Made by a program: the position numbers and the translations under genes. A DNA stretch of 42,253 nt from an uncultured Pelagibacteraceae bacterium (GTDB lineage: Bacteria; Pseudomonadota; Alphaproteobacteria; Pelagibacterales; Pelagibacteraceae), in assembly GCA_902565385.1 (NCBI GenBank), contig CACFEW010000005.1:1-42253 (forward strand), written 5' to 3'. Below are positions 23,873-32,228 of the stretch, one piece after another. Numbering within the stretch: position 1 is the first letter of the stretch; every line of letters begins with the position of its first letter. The notes under the pieces were generated by a model. The model had not been told where the DNA came from, searched no databases, and saw only the letters and a list, made by a program, of their open reading frames with translations.

Positions 23873-24757
23873 ATGAGAGTATTTGACACCACTACATTTT
23901 TTGAGGAAAAATTAATGATGGACCTAAGGTTCAATATTCTTGATCCTTTTGTAGATAAATTCATAGTTTGTGAGGCCACATTTTCACATAGCGGCAAAAA
24001 AAAAGAAATAAAATTTGATAAAAAAGATTTTCCAAAATTTGAAGATAAAATCGTTCATATAATTATAAAAGAAGATCCAGTTGAAAAAACACACAATCAA
24101 AATAATAACCCAAACTTATTAAGAAAAAATAGTATCAAAAGAATAGAGACACAAAGAAATTATATTAACAAGGCATTAGGGAATGCAGATAAAGATGATT
24201 ACGTAATTTATAGTGACAATGATGAGATACCAGATTTATCTAAAATAGATTTTAAATCTAATAAAGCTAAAGTTATGATATTTAAACAAAAATTATTTTA
24301 TTATAAGTTTAATCTTGCTTATCCAAAAATAGATTGGTTTGGTTCAAAGTCTTGCAAGATAAAAGATTTAAAAAACATTTCATGGTTAAGAAACATAAAA
24401 AATAGGAAATATAATTTTTTTAGATTAGATACTTTATTTTCTGAGATGAAATATATGGATTTAAAAATTATTGAAAATGGAGGTTGGCATTTTACTAATT
24501 TAAAAACTCCAGAGGAATTATTAAGAAAATACTTAAATGATGAAATGCATTCTGAATTTGAATTAAAAAACGATGATTTAAAGGATATTGAATATAAAAT
24601 TAAAAATAAATTTATAAACTACGATCACTTATCAGACACAAAGTCTTCAAATGAAAAAAAACAAAATAATAGATTTGATTTAACAAAAGTAAATTTAGAT
24701 ATTTTACCTGATTATATTCTAAATAATTTAGAAAAATATAAATCTTGGATAGATTAA
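23873..24757 (+). CDS. GT17 (MGAT3-like) family glycosyltransferase
   Basis: A 294-residue protein matching the GT17 pattern known from eukaryotic beta-1,4-mannosyl-glycoprotein N-acetylglucosaminyltransferase and its bacterial relatives. It has an N-terminal DTTTFFEEKLMMDLRFNILD, VDKFIVCEATFSHSGKKK, a central acidic motif YSDNDEIPDLS (candidate metal-binding D-x-D at about residues 115-117) and GGWHFTNLKTPEELLRKY. It is cytosolic with no membrane helix. It starts at ATG 23873, divergent from the radical SAM gene. In this island it probably adds a sugar to a lipopolysaccharide or other surface glycan. Confidence 0.8.
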   Translation: MRVFDTTTFFEEKLMMDLRFNILDPFVDKFIVCEATFSHSGKKKEIKFDKKDFPKFEDKIVHIIIKEDPVEKTHNQNNNPNLLRKNSIKRIETQRNYINKALGNADKDDYVIYSDNDEIPDLSKIDFKSNKAKVMIFKQKLFYYKFNLAYPKIDWFGSKSCKIKDLKNISWLRNIKNRKYNFFRLDTLFSEMKYMDLKIIENGGWHFTNLKTPEELLRKYLNDEMHSEFELKNDDLKDIEYKIKNKFINYDHLSDTKSSNEKKQNNRFDLTKVNLDILPDYILNNLEKYKSWID

Positions 24758-24805
24758 ATCAGGCTTTACTACTTGATTAAAAAATAATTAAAACTATAAG
24801 AAATT

Positions 24806-25693
24806 ATGTCAAAAAAAAATACCATTTTAGTGACTGGCGGGGCAGGCTTTGTTGGTTCAAATTTGATAGGTTATTTATTAAAAAAAACTAGTTATCATAT
24901 TATTAGTATAGATAATTATTCATCAGGTTTTAAAAAGAATCATCTTAAAAATAAACGGATTAAATACATCAAAGCGAATACTAAGGATATTGTAAAGATA
25001 ATTAGTAATCCAAAAAAAATTAAAGTAGTTTTTCATTTTGGAGAATTTGCAAGAATTTATCAAAGCTTCATTAATATGAATGAATGTATAGACTCCAATA
25101 CAGTTGGAACAAATTCAGTATTTAATTTTTGTTTGAAAAATAGTATTAAACTTATCTACTCTGCAACATCAGCCTCATTAGGAAATAAAGGAAATGATAA
25201 AAATCTTTCTCCATATGCTTTTACAAAAGCAAAAAATTTAGAATTATTAGAAAACTTAAAAAAATGGTTTAATTTTAAGTTTGAAGTGATCTACTTTTAT
25301 AATGTTTATGGTCCAAAACAAATATCTAAAGGAAAAATGTCCACAGTGATTGGCATATTCGAAGAGGCTTATAAAAATAAAAAACCTTTACCAGTTGTTA
25401 AACCAGGGTCACAATCTAGAAGATTTACTCATATAGATGATACTATTGAAGTGTGTTATTTTGCCTGGAAAAAAAATTTATCACGACATTATAGTATTTC
25501 TAGTAAAGAAATTTATTCAATTATAGATGTTGCCAAAATGTTTAAATCTAAGATAAAATTTTTAAATAAGAGACCAGGTGAAAGATATGCATCTGCATTA
25601 ACAAAAATGAATTTATCAAATAAAGTTTATCGCTACTATGGTAAAATTAAACTCTCAAAATATATTAGTGATTTTTTAAAAAAAAATAGTTAG
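24806..25693 (+). CDS. UDP-glucose 4-epimerase-like extended SDR
   Basis: A 295-residue nucleotide-sugar epimerase-type SDR with VTGGAGFVGSNLIGYLL (NAD-binding), IDNYSSG, FHFGEFARIYQS in place of the usual HxAA segment, SATSASLG, and the catalytic P-Y-A-F-T-K. SRRFTHIDDTIE and the GERYAS tail follow the family layout. It is somewhat shorter than GalE (about 330-340). It is probably a 4-epimerase or decarboxylase-type enzyme making a sugar for the adjacent GT17. It overlaps the tauC stop by 4 bases on the opposite strand. Confidence 0.8.
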   Translation: MSKKNTILVTGGAGFVGSNLIGYLLKKTSYHIISIDNYSSGFKKNHLKNKRIKYIKANTKDIVKIISNPKKIKVVFHFGEFARIYQSFINMNECIDSNTVGTNSVFNFCLKNSIKLIYSATSASLGNKGNDKNLSPYAFTKAKNLELLENLKKWFNFKFEVIYFYNVYGPKQISKGKMSTVIGIFEEAYKNKKPLPVVKPGSQSRRFTHIDDTIEVCYFAWKKNLSRHYSISSKEIYSIIDVAKMFKSKIKFLNKRPGERYASALTKMNLSNKVYRYYGKIKLSKYISDFLKKNS

Positions 25694-27615
25694 CCTTTAC
25701 CTCTCCAAGGTATTGTTTTATCGATTATTTTTCTTAGAGTAATATCAAATAACAATCCAAGCATTCCCATGATAAAGATTGTTATCCAAATTACCTCATA
25801 TTGAAAATATTTTTTGGCTACATTTTCGACAAAACCAATACCAGTAGTACCAGCTAAAAATTCTGCAGCTACCAGGGTTCCCCAACACATACCCACTGCA
25901 ACTCTAATACCAGTAAGTATCTCTGGTAATGAGTTAGGAAAAATAACATGTCTTAATATTTGTCTTTTTGATGCTCCTAATGAGTGAGCTGCATGGATTT
26001 TTGATAATTGTGTACCTGACGCGCCCGCTCTTGCAGAAATAATCATTATAGATAAAGAAACCATAAATAATAAGAACACTTTTCCAGTATTATCAATTCC
26101 TAAGACTGAAATTATAAGTGGAGCCCATGCAAGAGGAGGAACAGGTCTATAAAGTTCAATTAAAGGATCAAAAAAACCTTTTGCAAATCTATTCAATCCC
26201 ATAAATAGACCAAGTGGTACACCAATTAATATTCCAAAAACCAAACCAAGAAACACTCTTAAAAAAGAATCCCAAATATGACCATAAGGAACAGGCACTT
26301 TAAATAAATTAAAATCTCCTGTAACAATTTTTAGAACACCACCTTTGAAGTTTTGTTTAACTATTCCATCTTTACTATGAACAGGATATTCACCTGGCAA
26401 AATATCTGCAATCCAGTCTGGCAAAATAAAGCCAATCATTTTGCTTACATCAACCATTTGTATCCACAATAGAGGAATATCTTTATAACCCACACTGGGT
26501 TTTGACATTAATATAAATTTATTGAAAGTATCGGATGGTTTAGGTAACCATCTACCTGAACCTTGTTCTGAACAACTTGGACCACTAGCAACGATAGTTC
26601 CTGCAGGAAATAAGAAAATATCAATTAATCTCAATCCACCTTGTTCTTTTTTTTGAGCATTGTCAAATTTAACAATTGCTGCCTGCATTTGATCTAATGC
26701 ATTTGGAGGGTAGATACTTGCAAATTCAATTCTTCTTGCAATTTTCACAATATTTTTTGCATATGTTGAAGCCACTTCCTCACTATCACTTAAATTTTTT
26801 CTATAAGATTTAATTTCCTCTTTAAGTTCTTTAATCTTATTTTTAAATTGAGGGTTGTGATTTCTTAATTTAAAAAACTCATCACTGATTAAATTTAATT
26901 CTTGGGCAGCAGTATGAAACTTTAAACCTCTATAAGTTGCAGGCACTAAAGGCACTTCTAATGTATTTTCAATAGAACCTGAGCCTGCATCTACTTTAGT
27001 TATACCCCAACCACCTTCTTCCTCTACTGCTTTTAGTCTTTCATTTAGCTCTTGCTCTGTTTCAAATGGATAATCAGATTTTTGGAAATTTTCAGTTAAT
27101 AGATTAATTTTTCCAGTGATATCTTCTATTTTTTGTTGTGTCTCAATCTCTAATAAATCTTCATTTGTAAGTAATGGGATAAGTTGATTAGTTTTACTTA
27201 TATAGCTAACTAGTATCGTTTTTTGTTGGCTATTTAGTTCTTCAGAATTTTGAATCTCATTTTGAATTAATTTTAAATTTTTATTCTCTTTTTTGATTTG
27301 TGAAGTACTCTTGAACTCTCTTTCCTCAATTGGAAATTGATATTTTAAACCAAGCAAAGAGTCATTAACTTTTGCAACTTGGCATAGCTCGTTGGCAGAT
27401 TTTGGGTAAAATCCTTTAGCAATATCCCAAGAATAATAGAGCCAAATTAAAAGTAAAAAACTACTTCCAACAATTACCCAGTGAGTACCCCCTAATGCTC
27501 TCTCTGGATTTCCAAAAACTGCATCTACTTTTTCAGTTTTTATTAATCTTCTTCCATAAAGAATACAGCCGATTACAGCAAAAAATATTAAAAAAGTTAA
27601 TATTTGAGTTAACAT
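25690..27615 (-). CDS. tauC: Taurine/sulfonate ABC transporter permease with long N-terminal extension
   Basis: A 641-residue protein. The C-terminal part (about 440-641) is a normal BPD-type permease: HIWDSFLRVFLGLVFG, PVPPLAWAPL and the EAA loop AAHSLGASKRQILRHV at about 542-557. TauC/SsuC proteins are about 260-280 residues. Here there are about 440 extra residues: two membrane helices (about 5-21 and 47-64) and then a large polar region, with long charged helices likely to form coiled coil (about 95-310), presumably periplasmic. The reading frame is continuous. The start ATG directly follows the tauB stop, so the genes are coupled. Taurine as substrate is inferred from tauA/tauB similarity and the aminotransferase and alanine dehydrogenase next door. 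The extension has no assigned role. Confidence 0.82.
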   Translation of the reverse strand: MLTQILTFLIFFAVIGCILYGRRLIKTEKVDAVFGNPERALGGTHWVIVGSSFLLLIWLYYSWDIAKGFYPKSANELCQVAKVNDSLLGLKYQFPIEEREFKSTSQIKKENKNLKLIQNEIQNSEELNSQQKTILVSYISKTNQLIPLLTNEDLLEIETQQKIEDITGKINLLTENFQKSDYPFETEQELNERLKAVEEEGGWGITKVDAGSGSIENTLEVPLVPATYRGLKFHTAAQELNLISDEFFKLRNHNPQFKNKIKELKEEIKSYRKNLSDSEEVASTYAKNIVKIARRIEFASIYPPNALDQMQAAIVKFDNAQKKEQGGLRLIDIFLFPAGTIVASGPSCSEQGSGRWLPKPSDTFNKFILMSKPSVGYKDIPLLWIQMVDVSKMIGFILPDWIADILPGEYPVHSKDGIVKQNFKGGVLKIVTGDFNLFKVPVPYGHIWDSFLRVFLGLVFGILIGVPLGLFMGLNRFAKGFFDPLIELYRPVPPLAWAPLIISVLGIDNTGKVFLLFMVSLSIMIISARAGASGTQLSKIHAAHSLGASKRQILRHVIFPNSLPEILTGIRVAVGMCWGTLVAAEFLAGTTGIGFVENVAKKYFQYEVIWITIFIMGMLGLLFDITLRKIIDKTIPWRGKG

Positions 27616-28413
27616 TTAATTATCTTTCCCCATAATTTCCTCTTCCATGTTCCAGATCATTTCAAGAATTTCCTCTCGTTTTTGAGAAAATTCTTTGTTT
27701 TTTTTAATTTCTCTTAAATCTTCTTTTAATCCCATTGAAGCAAATGGCAGATTATATTCTTTATGTATCCTTCCTGGTCTTGGAGCCATTACATATAATC
27801 TTTCCCCAAGAAGCAAGGCCTCTTCAACTGAATGTGTAATCAGAATAATTGTTTTGCCAGTTTCTTTCCAAATTTTTAAAACTAGGGACTGCATTTTTTC
27901 TCTTGTAAGAGCATCAAGAGCTCCCAATGGTTCATCCATTAAAATCAAATCTGGATTATTGATTAGACATCTTGCAAGAGCAACTCTTTGCTGCATTCCT
28001 CCAGATAGTTGATAAGTTGGAGTGTTTCCAAAGCCTTTTAATCCAACAATCTCTAACCATTCATCAACTTTTTTTTGAGTTTCAACCGGATCTTCTTTTT
28101 TCATTCTTAATCCAAAGTTGACATTTTCAGCAACTGTTAGCCATTCAAACAACGCACCTTGCTGAAAAACCATTCCTCTTTCAACGCCTGGTCCATCTAT
28201 TTCTTTATTATTTAGAGTAATACTTCCTGAAGTTGGTCTGATAAATCCTGCAGTAATGTTTAGCAATGTGGTCTTTCCACAACCAGACGGCCCAAGAACT
28301 GTAAGAAGTTCTCCTTTTTTGAGAGTAAAATTTAAATCTTTTAATGCGTGAACAGTTTCTCCTTTAGGAGTTTTAAAAATCATATTTAGATTTTGTGAAA
28401 CTAAATCACTCAT
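27616..28413 (-). CDS. tauB: Taurine/sulfonate ABC transporter ATPase
   Basis: A 265-residue ABC ATPase of the TauB/SsuB/NrtD group. The Walker A is GPSGCGKTT (about residues 38-46), the Q-loop FQQGALFEW, the signature LSGGMQQRVALARCL, the Walker B LILMDEPLGALDALT and the H-loop THSVEEAL. ATP hydrolysis drives import by the adjacent permease. It lies between tauA and tauC, 88 bases after tauA with a hairpin in between that may lower its expression relative to the binding protein. Confidence 0.88.
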   Translation of the reverse strand: MSDLVSQNLNMIFKTPKGETVHALKDLNFTLKKGELLTVLGPSGCGKTTLLNITAGFIRPTSGSITLNNKEIDGPGVERGMVFQQGALFEWLTVAENVNFGLRMKKEDPVETQKKVDEWLEIVGLKGFGNTPTYQLSGGMQQRVALARCLINNPDLILMDEPLGALDALTREKMQSLVLKIWKETGKTIILITHSVEEALLLGERLYVMAPRPGRIHKEYNLPFASMGLKEDLREIKKNKEFSQKREEILEMIWNMEEEIMGKDN

Positions 28414-28446
28414 AAAGAGACTTTATATTTGAATTTTTAATAAAAA

Positions 28447-28480
28447 AATAGGCACCAATTTATTACAATTGGCGCCTATT
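28447..28480 (-). terminator. Hairpin after tauA (terminator/attenuator)
   Basis: A 14-base inverted repeat (28447-28460 and 28467-28480) with a 6-base loop lies 22 bases after the tauA stop. One pair is mismatched on the plus strand but forms G-U on the minus-strand transcript. On that strand the hairpin is followed by a run of seven T. Its position between tauA and tauB suggests partial termination, giving more binding protein than membrane components, as is usual in ABC import operons. Confidence 0.7.
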
Positions 28481-28501
28481 AAAATTTAAATTACCCTTAG
28501 A

Positions 28502-29443
28502 TTATAAAGGTAAGAAACTAGTATCTACATTTCCTCTTGGTGTTCCCATTCCTTTTAAGAATGCATCAAGATTTCCACTTTCCATAGATTGTTTAGTTTC
28601 TTCAGGTGTTAGAAATTTAAAGCCACTTAAAGTTTCTTTCATATCAGCAACTTTCATTTCAGAAGCTTTTGACATTGAGTTCATATCGCTTTTACCAGCT
28701 CTATATCTCGCATTAGCTTCATGAGTTACTTCAATAAAAGTTCTTAGCATACCTGGATTTTCCTTCATAAACTTAGTAGTTACTGAAGTGATATCGATCC
28801 CTAAGATACCTGCGTCTCTAGCTTCTTGAACTGTAAGCAATCTAGATCCAACCGCAGTTGCAGCTTTAATTGAGTTACCACCAAATAAACATGCCATTAC
28901 AACATCACCACTTACTAAAGCAGCAGCACCTTCTTCAGGGTCCATTTGAATGATGTCCATTTTTTTTCTATCCGCACCAACAACTTTCATACTTTCATCA
29001 AAAACGTATTCAGCCATTGTACCTAGTGGAACAGCAACTTTTTTCCCTTCAAGTTCTGTAGCGTTAGCTTTTGTTATACCTGAAGCATTAGATGTTACAC
29101 ATGTTGTACCACCCATTCCGTATTCCATAGCAATATCTACAAGTTTGATAGGAGCTTTTGATTTAACAGCGTTAATGAATGGAACTAACCCTTGAGAGTA
29201 AGAGATATCAATATCTCCAGCTAACATAGCATCAGTCATTGCACCACCATTAGTAAAGTTTGTCCACTTAACAGGAACCCCAAGAGCTTTAGCGAAGTTT
29301 TTCTTCATCATATCCTCTAGATTTGGGCTTGGCCACTCTAAGAAGTATGCAACTCTAACTTCATTAGCTGCTGAATTAGCAACTGAAATTGAAAGATTAA
29401 GAGCTACAAAACATCCAAGAATAAAACTAATTATTTTTTTCAT
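28502..29443 (-). CDS. tauA: Taurine-type ABC transporter substrate-binding protein
   Basis: A 313-residue periplasmic binding protein of the TauA/SsuA/NMT1 type. It has a Sec signal peptide (KKIISFILGCFVALNLSISVANSA), then EVRVAYFLEWPS, GDIDISYSQGLVPFINA, LEGKKVAVPLGTMAEYVFDE and a C-terminal helical lobe. ATG at 29443 is chosen over an in-frame TTG at 29476, because a strong GGAAGAGG ribosome-binding site sits right before it and the signal peptide then starts properly. It captures taurine or a related sulfonate for tauBC. The promoter region is shared with the divergent aminotransferase. Confidence 0.85.
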   Translation of the reverse strand: MKKIISFILGCFVALNLSISVANSAANEVRVAYFLEWPSPNLEDMMKKNFAKALGVPVKWTNFTNGGAMTDAMLAGDIDISYSQGLVPFINAVKSKAPIKLVDIAMEYGMGGTTCVTSNASGITKANATELEGKKVAVPLGTMAEYVFDESMKVVGADRKKMDIIQMDPEEGAAALVSGDVVMACLFGGNSIKAATAVGSRLLTVQEARDAGILGIDITSVTTKFMKENPGMLRTFIEVTHEANARYRAGKSDMNSMSKASEMKVADMKETLSGFKFLTPEETKQSMESGNLDAFLKGMGTPRGNVDTSFLPL

Positions 29444-29529
29444 TTTTCCTCTTCCTTGTTTATTTATATGTTTCAATTTTAAGATTAAATTGACCTATAT
29501 GTAAAACAAAAAAATGCTAATTCTAGTTA

Positions 29530-29546
29530 CACAACTTATAGTTGTG
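29530..29546. promoter_or_regulatory. Perfect dyad in the tauA/aminotransferase divergent promoter
   Basis: CACAACT-TAT-AGTTGTG is a perfect 7-3-7 inverted repeat roughly midway between the divergent tauA and aminotransferase starts. It has the size of a GntR/LacI-type operator. Its left part recurs before the aldehyde dehydrogenase at 1072. A TTGTCA box (minus strand, 29545-29550) overlaps it and could be the tauA -35. A regulator such as TauR is expected, but none is encoded next to it. Confidence 0.5.
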
Positions 29547-29619
29547 ACAATTATTTTGGTGGTTTATTGGACTTAATTAGTCTAAGGATTCATTAATTAA
29601 TCGTTTATAAAATTTTAAT

Positions 29620-30966
29620 ATGAGCTCAGAAAAAAGAACATCTGTACCTAATTCTTTAAATGAACATTGGATGCCATTTACATCTAATAAAGATTTTAAA
29701 GAAAATCCAAAACTTATAGTGGAAGCTAAAGGTGTATATTTAAAAAATCACCAGGGTAAAACTCAAATTGATGCTAGCTCAGGATTATTTTGTAATCCTT
29801 TAGGACATGGTAGAAAAGAAATTATAGAAGCTATAACAAATCAATTACAAACATTGGATTATTGCCAACCCTTCCAACAAGGTTTTGGTGGATCTTTTGA
29901 ACTAGCAACTAGAATTTCAAAACACACTCCAGGAAACTTAAATAAAATTTTTTACACAATTTGTGGATCTACTGCAGTTGAAACAGCAATTAAAATTAGT
30001 ATTGCTTACCATAAAGCAAGAGGAGAAGGACAAAGATTTAGATTTGTCGGAAGAGAACGTGCATATCATGGGATGAATATAGGAGCAACATCAGTAGGCG
30101 GCATGATTAATAATGTCAAAGCTTATGCAAGTGTTTTGATGCCAGGCGTTGTTCATATGAGACATACACATTTAGATGAACATAAATTTATATCAGGTCA
30201 ACCTGAAACTGGCGCTGAAATTGCTAATGACTTAGAAAGAATTTGTAATAATTTTGGTTCAGAAAATATTGCAGCTTGTATTGTTGAACCAATTGCTGGA
30301 TCAACAGGAACTTTAGTTCCACCAGTTGGATATTTACAAAGATTAAGAGAACTTTGTGACAAACATAAAATTCTTTTGATTTTTGATGAAGTTATTACTG
30401 GATGGGGAAGAACTGGTTCAGCTTTTGGAGCTCAAGAGTTTGGTGTAACACCTGACATAATGACTATGGCTAAAGCAACAACTAATGGGATAGTTCCATT
30501 TGGTGTGGTTGCTTGTAAAGAGGAGATTTATGATGCAGTTATGGATAATTCTCCAAAAGGTGCGATAGAATTATTTCATGGTTATACTTATTCAGGAATA
30601 CCAGTTTCTGTTGCAGCAGCATTAGCTGTTCAAGATATTTTTGAAAAAGAAGATATTTTCAATAGAGCAAAAGAGCTTGCTCCTTACTTCCAAGAAGGAC
30701 TATTTTCACTAAAAGACATTGATGTAGTGGATAACATTAGAGGCTATGGAATGATGGGTGGTATAGATATTAAAACTGATGGGAGACCTGGTAAAGCAGG
30801 CTTAGCAACTTTTAAACATTGTTATGATGCTGGAGTAAATTTCAAAGCTACAGGTGATTGTTTAATTATAGCACCGATGTTTATTTGTGAAAGAAAACAT
30901 ATTGATGAAATTATTGAAAAATTGAGAACCGGAATAACTAATTACGCAAAAAGTAAAAAGAATTAA
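29620..30966 (+). CDS. tpa: Class III omega-amino acid:pyruvate aminotransferase, probable taurine:pyruvate aminotransferase
   Basis: A 448-residue PLP aminotransferase. The PLP lysine is Lys285 in MAKATTNG, with the preceding IFDEVITGWGRTG (Asp for the pyridine nitrogen) and SYHGMNIGATSVGG-like regions. The sequence resembles beta-alanine:pyruvate and taurine:pyruvate aminotransferases (HWMPFTSNKDF opening, ELFHGYTYSG). With taurine it would give sulfoacetaldehyde and alanine. Context favours this: tauABC is divergent from it and alanine dehydrogenase follows within 9 bases to regenerate pyruvate and release ammonium. Beta-alanine or another omega-amino acid remains possible from sequence alone. 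Confidence 0.75.
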   Translation: MSSEKRTSVPNSLNEHWMPFTSNKDFKENPKLIVEAKGVYLKNHQGKTQIDASSGLFCNPLGHGRKEIIEAITNQLQTLDYCQPFQQGFGGSFELATRISKHTPGNLNKIFYTICGSTAVETAIKISIAYHKARGEGQRFRFVGRERAYHGMNIGATSVGGMINNVKAYASVLMPGVVHMRHTHLDEHKFISGQPETGAEIANDLERICNNFGSENIAACIVEPIAGSTGTLVPPVGYLQRLRELCDKHKILLIFDEVITGWGRTGSAFGAQEFGVTPDIMTMAKATTNGIVPFGVVACKEEIYDAVMDNSPKGAIELFHGYTYSGIPVSVAAALAVQDIFEKEDIFNRAKELAPYFQEGLFSLKDIDVVDNIRGYGMMGGIDIKTDGRPGKAGLATFKHCYDAGVNFKATGDCLIIAPMFICERKHIDEIIEKLRTGITNYAKSKKN

Positions 30967-30975
30967 ATTTCGTTA

Positions 30976-32094
30976 ATGAGAATTGGCGTACCTAAAGAAA
31001 TTAAACCTCAAGAAAATAGAATAGGCTTAACACCAGATAGTGTAAAAACTCTTGTCTCTGAAGGACATGAAGTATTAGTAGAAAACAATGGAGGCTTTGA
31101 AGCAGGTTTCGACAATGATCAGTACAAAAATGCCGGTGCTAAAATTATTGAAAAAGCCACTGATATTTTTAATGATGCTGAAATAATTGTTAAAGTTAAA
31201 GAACCCCAAAAAGTTGAGGTTGAAATGATTAAAGAAAATCAAATCATATACACTTATTTACATCTGGCTGCTGCAAAAGAATTGACAGAGGGTTTGGTAA
31301 AATCAAAAAGTATTAATATAGCCTATGAAACCATTACTGATGATAATGGAAGGCTTCCTTTACTTGCACCAATGAGTGCTGTAGCAGGACGTATGTCAGT
31401 TCAAGCAGGAGCACATTGTTTAGAAAAAAACCAAAAAGGTAGAGGAGTATTATTGGGTGGAGCTCCTGGTGGTGAACCAGCGAATGTTTTAATTTTAGGT
31501 GGAGGTGTAGTAGGAGAAAATGCTGCAACTATAGCAACTGGCATGAAAGCAAAAGTTCATGTTATAGATAAATCAGAGGCAAGACTAAAACAATTAGTTG
31601 AAATGTTTGGAGATAAAATTATTCCAGAACAAAGTGATAAGATAAATTTAAAAAAGTTGGTAGCTGAAGCAGATTTAATAGTAGGAGGAGTTTTAATTCC
31701 TGGAGCAGAGGCGCCTAAATTAGTCACTAAAGATATGTTAAAATTAATGAAAAGAGGCTCAGTTATTGTTGACGTTGCAATTGATCAAGGTGGTTGTGTA
31801 GAAACAAGTAAACCGACAACTTTTAATGATCCAACTTTTATAGTTGATAATGTTGTTCATTATTGTGTAGCTAACATGCCAGGAGGAGTTCCCAGAACCT
31901 CAACTATTGCATTAAATAAAGCAACACTTCCTTATTTAGTCAAATTAGCTAACAAAGGTTATCAAAAAGCTCTTAGTGAGGATAAAAATTTTTTAGCAGG
32001 ATTAAATGTTTACAAGGGTCATGTGACTTATAAAGCTGTTGCAGATGTATTTGGACATGAATATGTTAACCCAGGAGATGCGATCAAAAACTAA
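30976..32094 (+). CDS. ald: Alanine dehydrogenase
   Basis: A 372-residue NAD-dependent alanine dehydrogenase, full family length. It opens with RIGVPKEIKPQENRIGLTP, has YLHLAA with the substrate His, the Rossmann motif LGGGVVGENAA in the middle, and VDVAIDQGGCVET with NMPGGVPRTST near the end. It oxidises L-alanine to pyruvate and ammonium. Immediately downstream of the aminotransferase, it would recycle the alanine formed there, so that taurine nitrogen is released as ammonium. It starts at ATG 30976. Confidence 0.93.
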   Translation: MRIGVPKEIKPQENRIGLTPDSVKTLVSEGHEVLVENNGGFEAGFDNDQYKNAGAKIIEKATDIFNDAEIIVKVKEPQKVEVEMIKENQIIYTYLHLAAAKELTEGLVKSKSINIAYETITDDNGRLPLLAPMSAVAGRMSVQAGAHCLEKNQKGRGVLLGGAPGGEPANVLILGGGVVGENAATIATGMKAKVHVIDKSEARLKQLVEMFGDKIIPEQSDKINLKKLVAEADLIVGGVLIPGAEAPKLVTKDMLKLMKRGSVIVDVAIDQGGCVETSKPTTFNDPTFIVDNVVHYCVANMPGGVPRTSTIALNKATLPYLVKLANKGYQKALSEDKNFLAGLNVYKGHVTYKAVADVFGHEYVNPGDAIKN

Positions 32095-32102
32095 TTAAAT
32101 AT

Positions 32103-32207
32103 ATGTTTATGGTTTCCATTAAAGACATTAATCCAGGAGAAGAGCTAAACGCAAATTACAATCTTTATACTTATCCAAAAACTGGAGTTGGTTTGCAGAT
32201 GTTATAA
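32103..32207 (+). pseudogene. Remnant of a SAF-domain-like C-terminus
   Basis: In the 134-base gap after ald there is a 34-codon frame (ATG 32103, TAA 32105-32107 as the last codon at its end, 32205-32207) that reads VSIKDINPGEEL, then NYNLYTYPKTGVGL. The KDIxxGEEL...N...P.TGxGL pattern resembles the SAF domain at the C-terminus of NeuB/SpsE-type sialic acid synthases. The GEEL-Y part alone could also suggest the end of a SET domain. No upstream coding for the rest of such a protein exists, because ald occupies it. It is probably a decayed gene end or a chance short frame. Confidence 0.35.
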
Positions 32208-32228
32208 AATTAATTGTTATAACTTAAG

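Noticed and set aside
24758-24805. Short hairpin in the gap before the 24806 epimerase gene
   Set aside because: The stem is 7 pairs including a G-U and it is not followed by a T-run on either strand.
25690-27615. tauC as an artificial fusion or frameshifted pair of genes
   Set aside because: The frame is continuous, the N-terminal part has its own coherent helices, and tauB is directly coupled to its start. There is no sign of a lost stop or start inside it.
29444-29476. TTG start giving tauA eleven extra residues
   Set aside because: The ATG at 29443 has a strong ribosome-binding site directly upstream and begins a normal signal peptide.
31334-31528. Minus-strand frame rich in His and Leu within ald
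   Set aside because: It is antisense to the conserved alanine dehydrogenase Rossmann region and of biased composition. It is not a gene.
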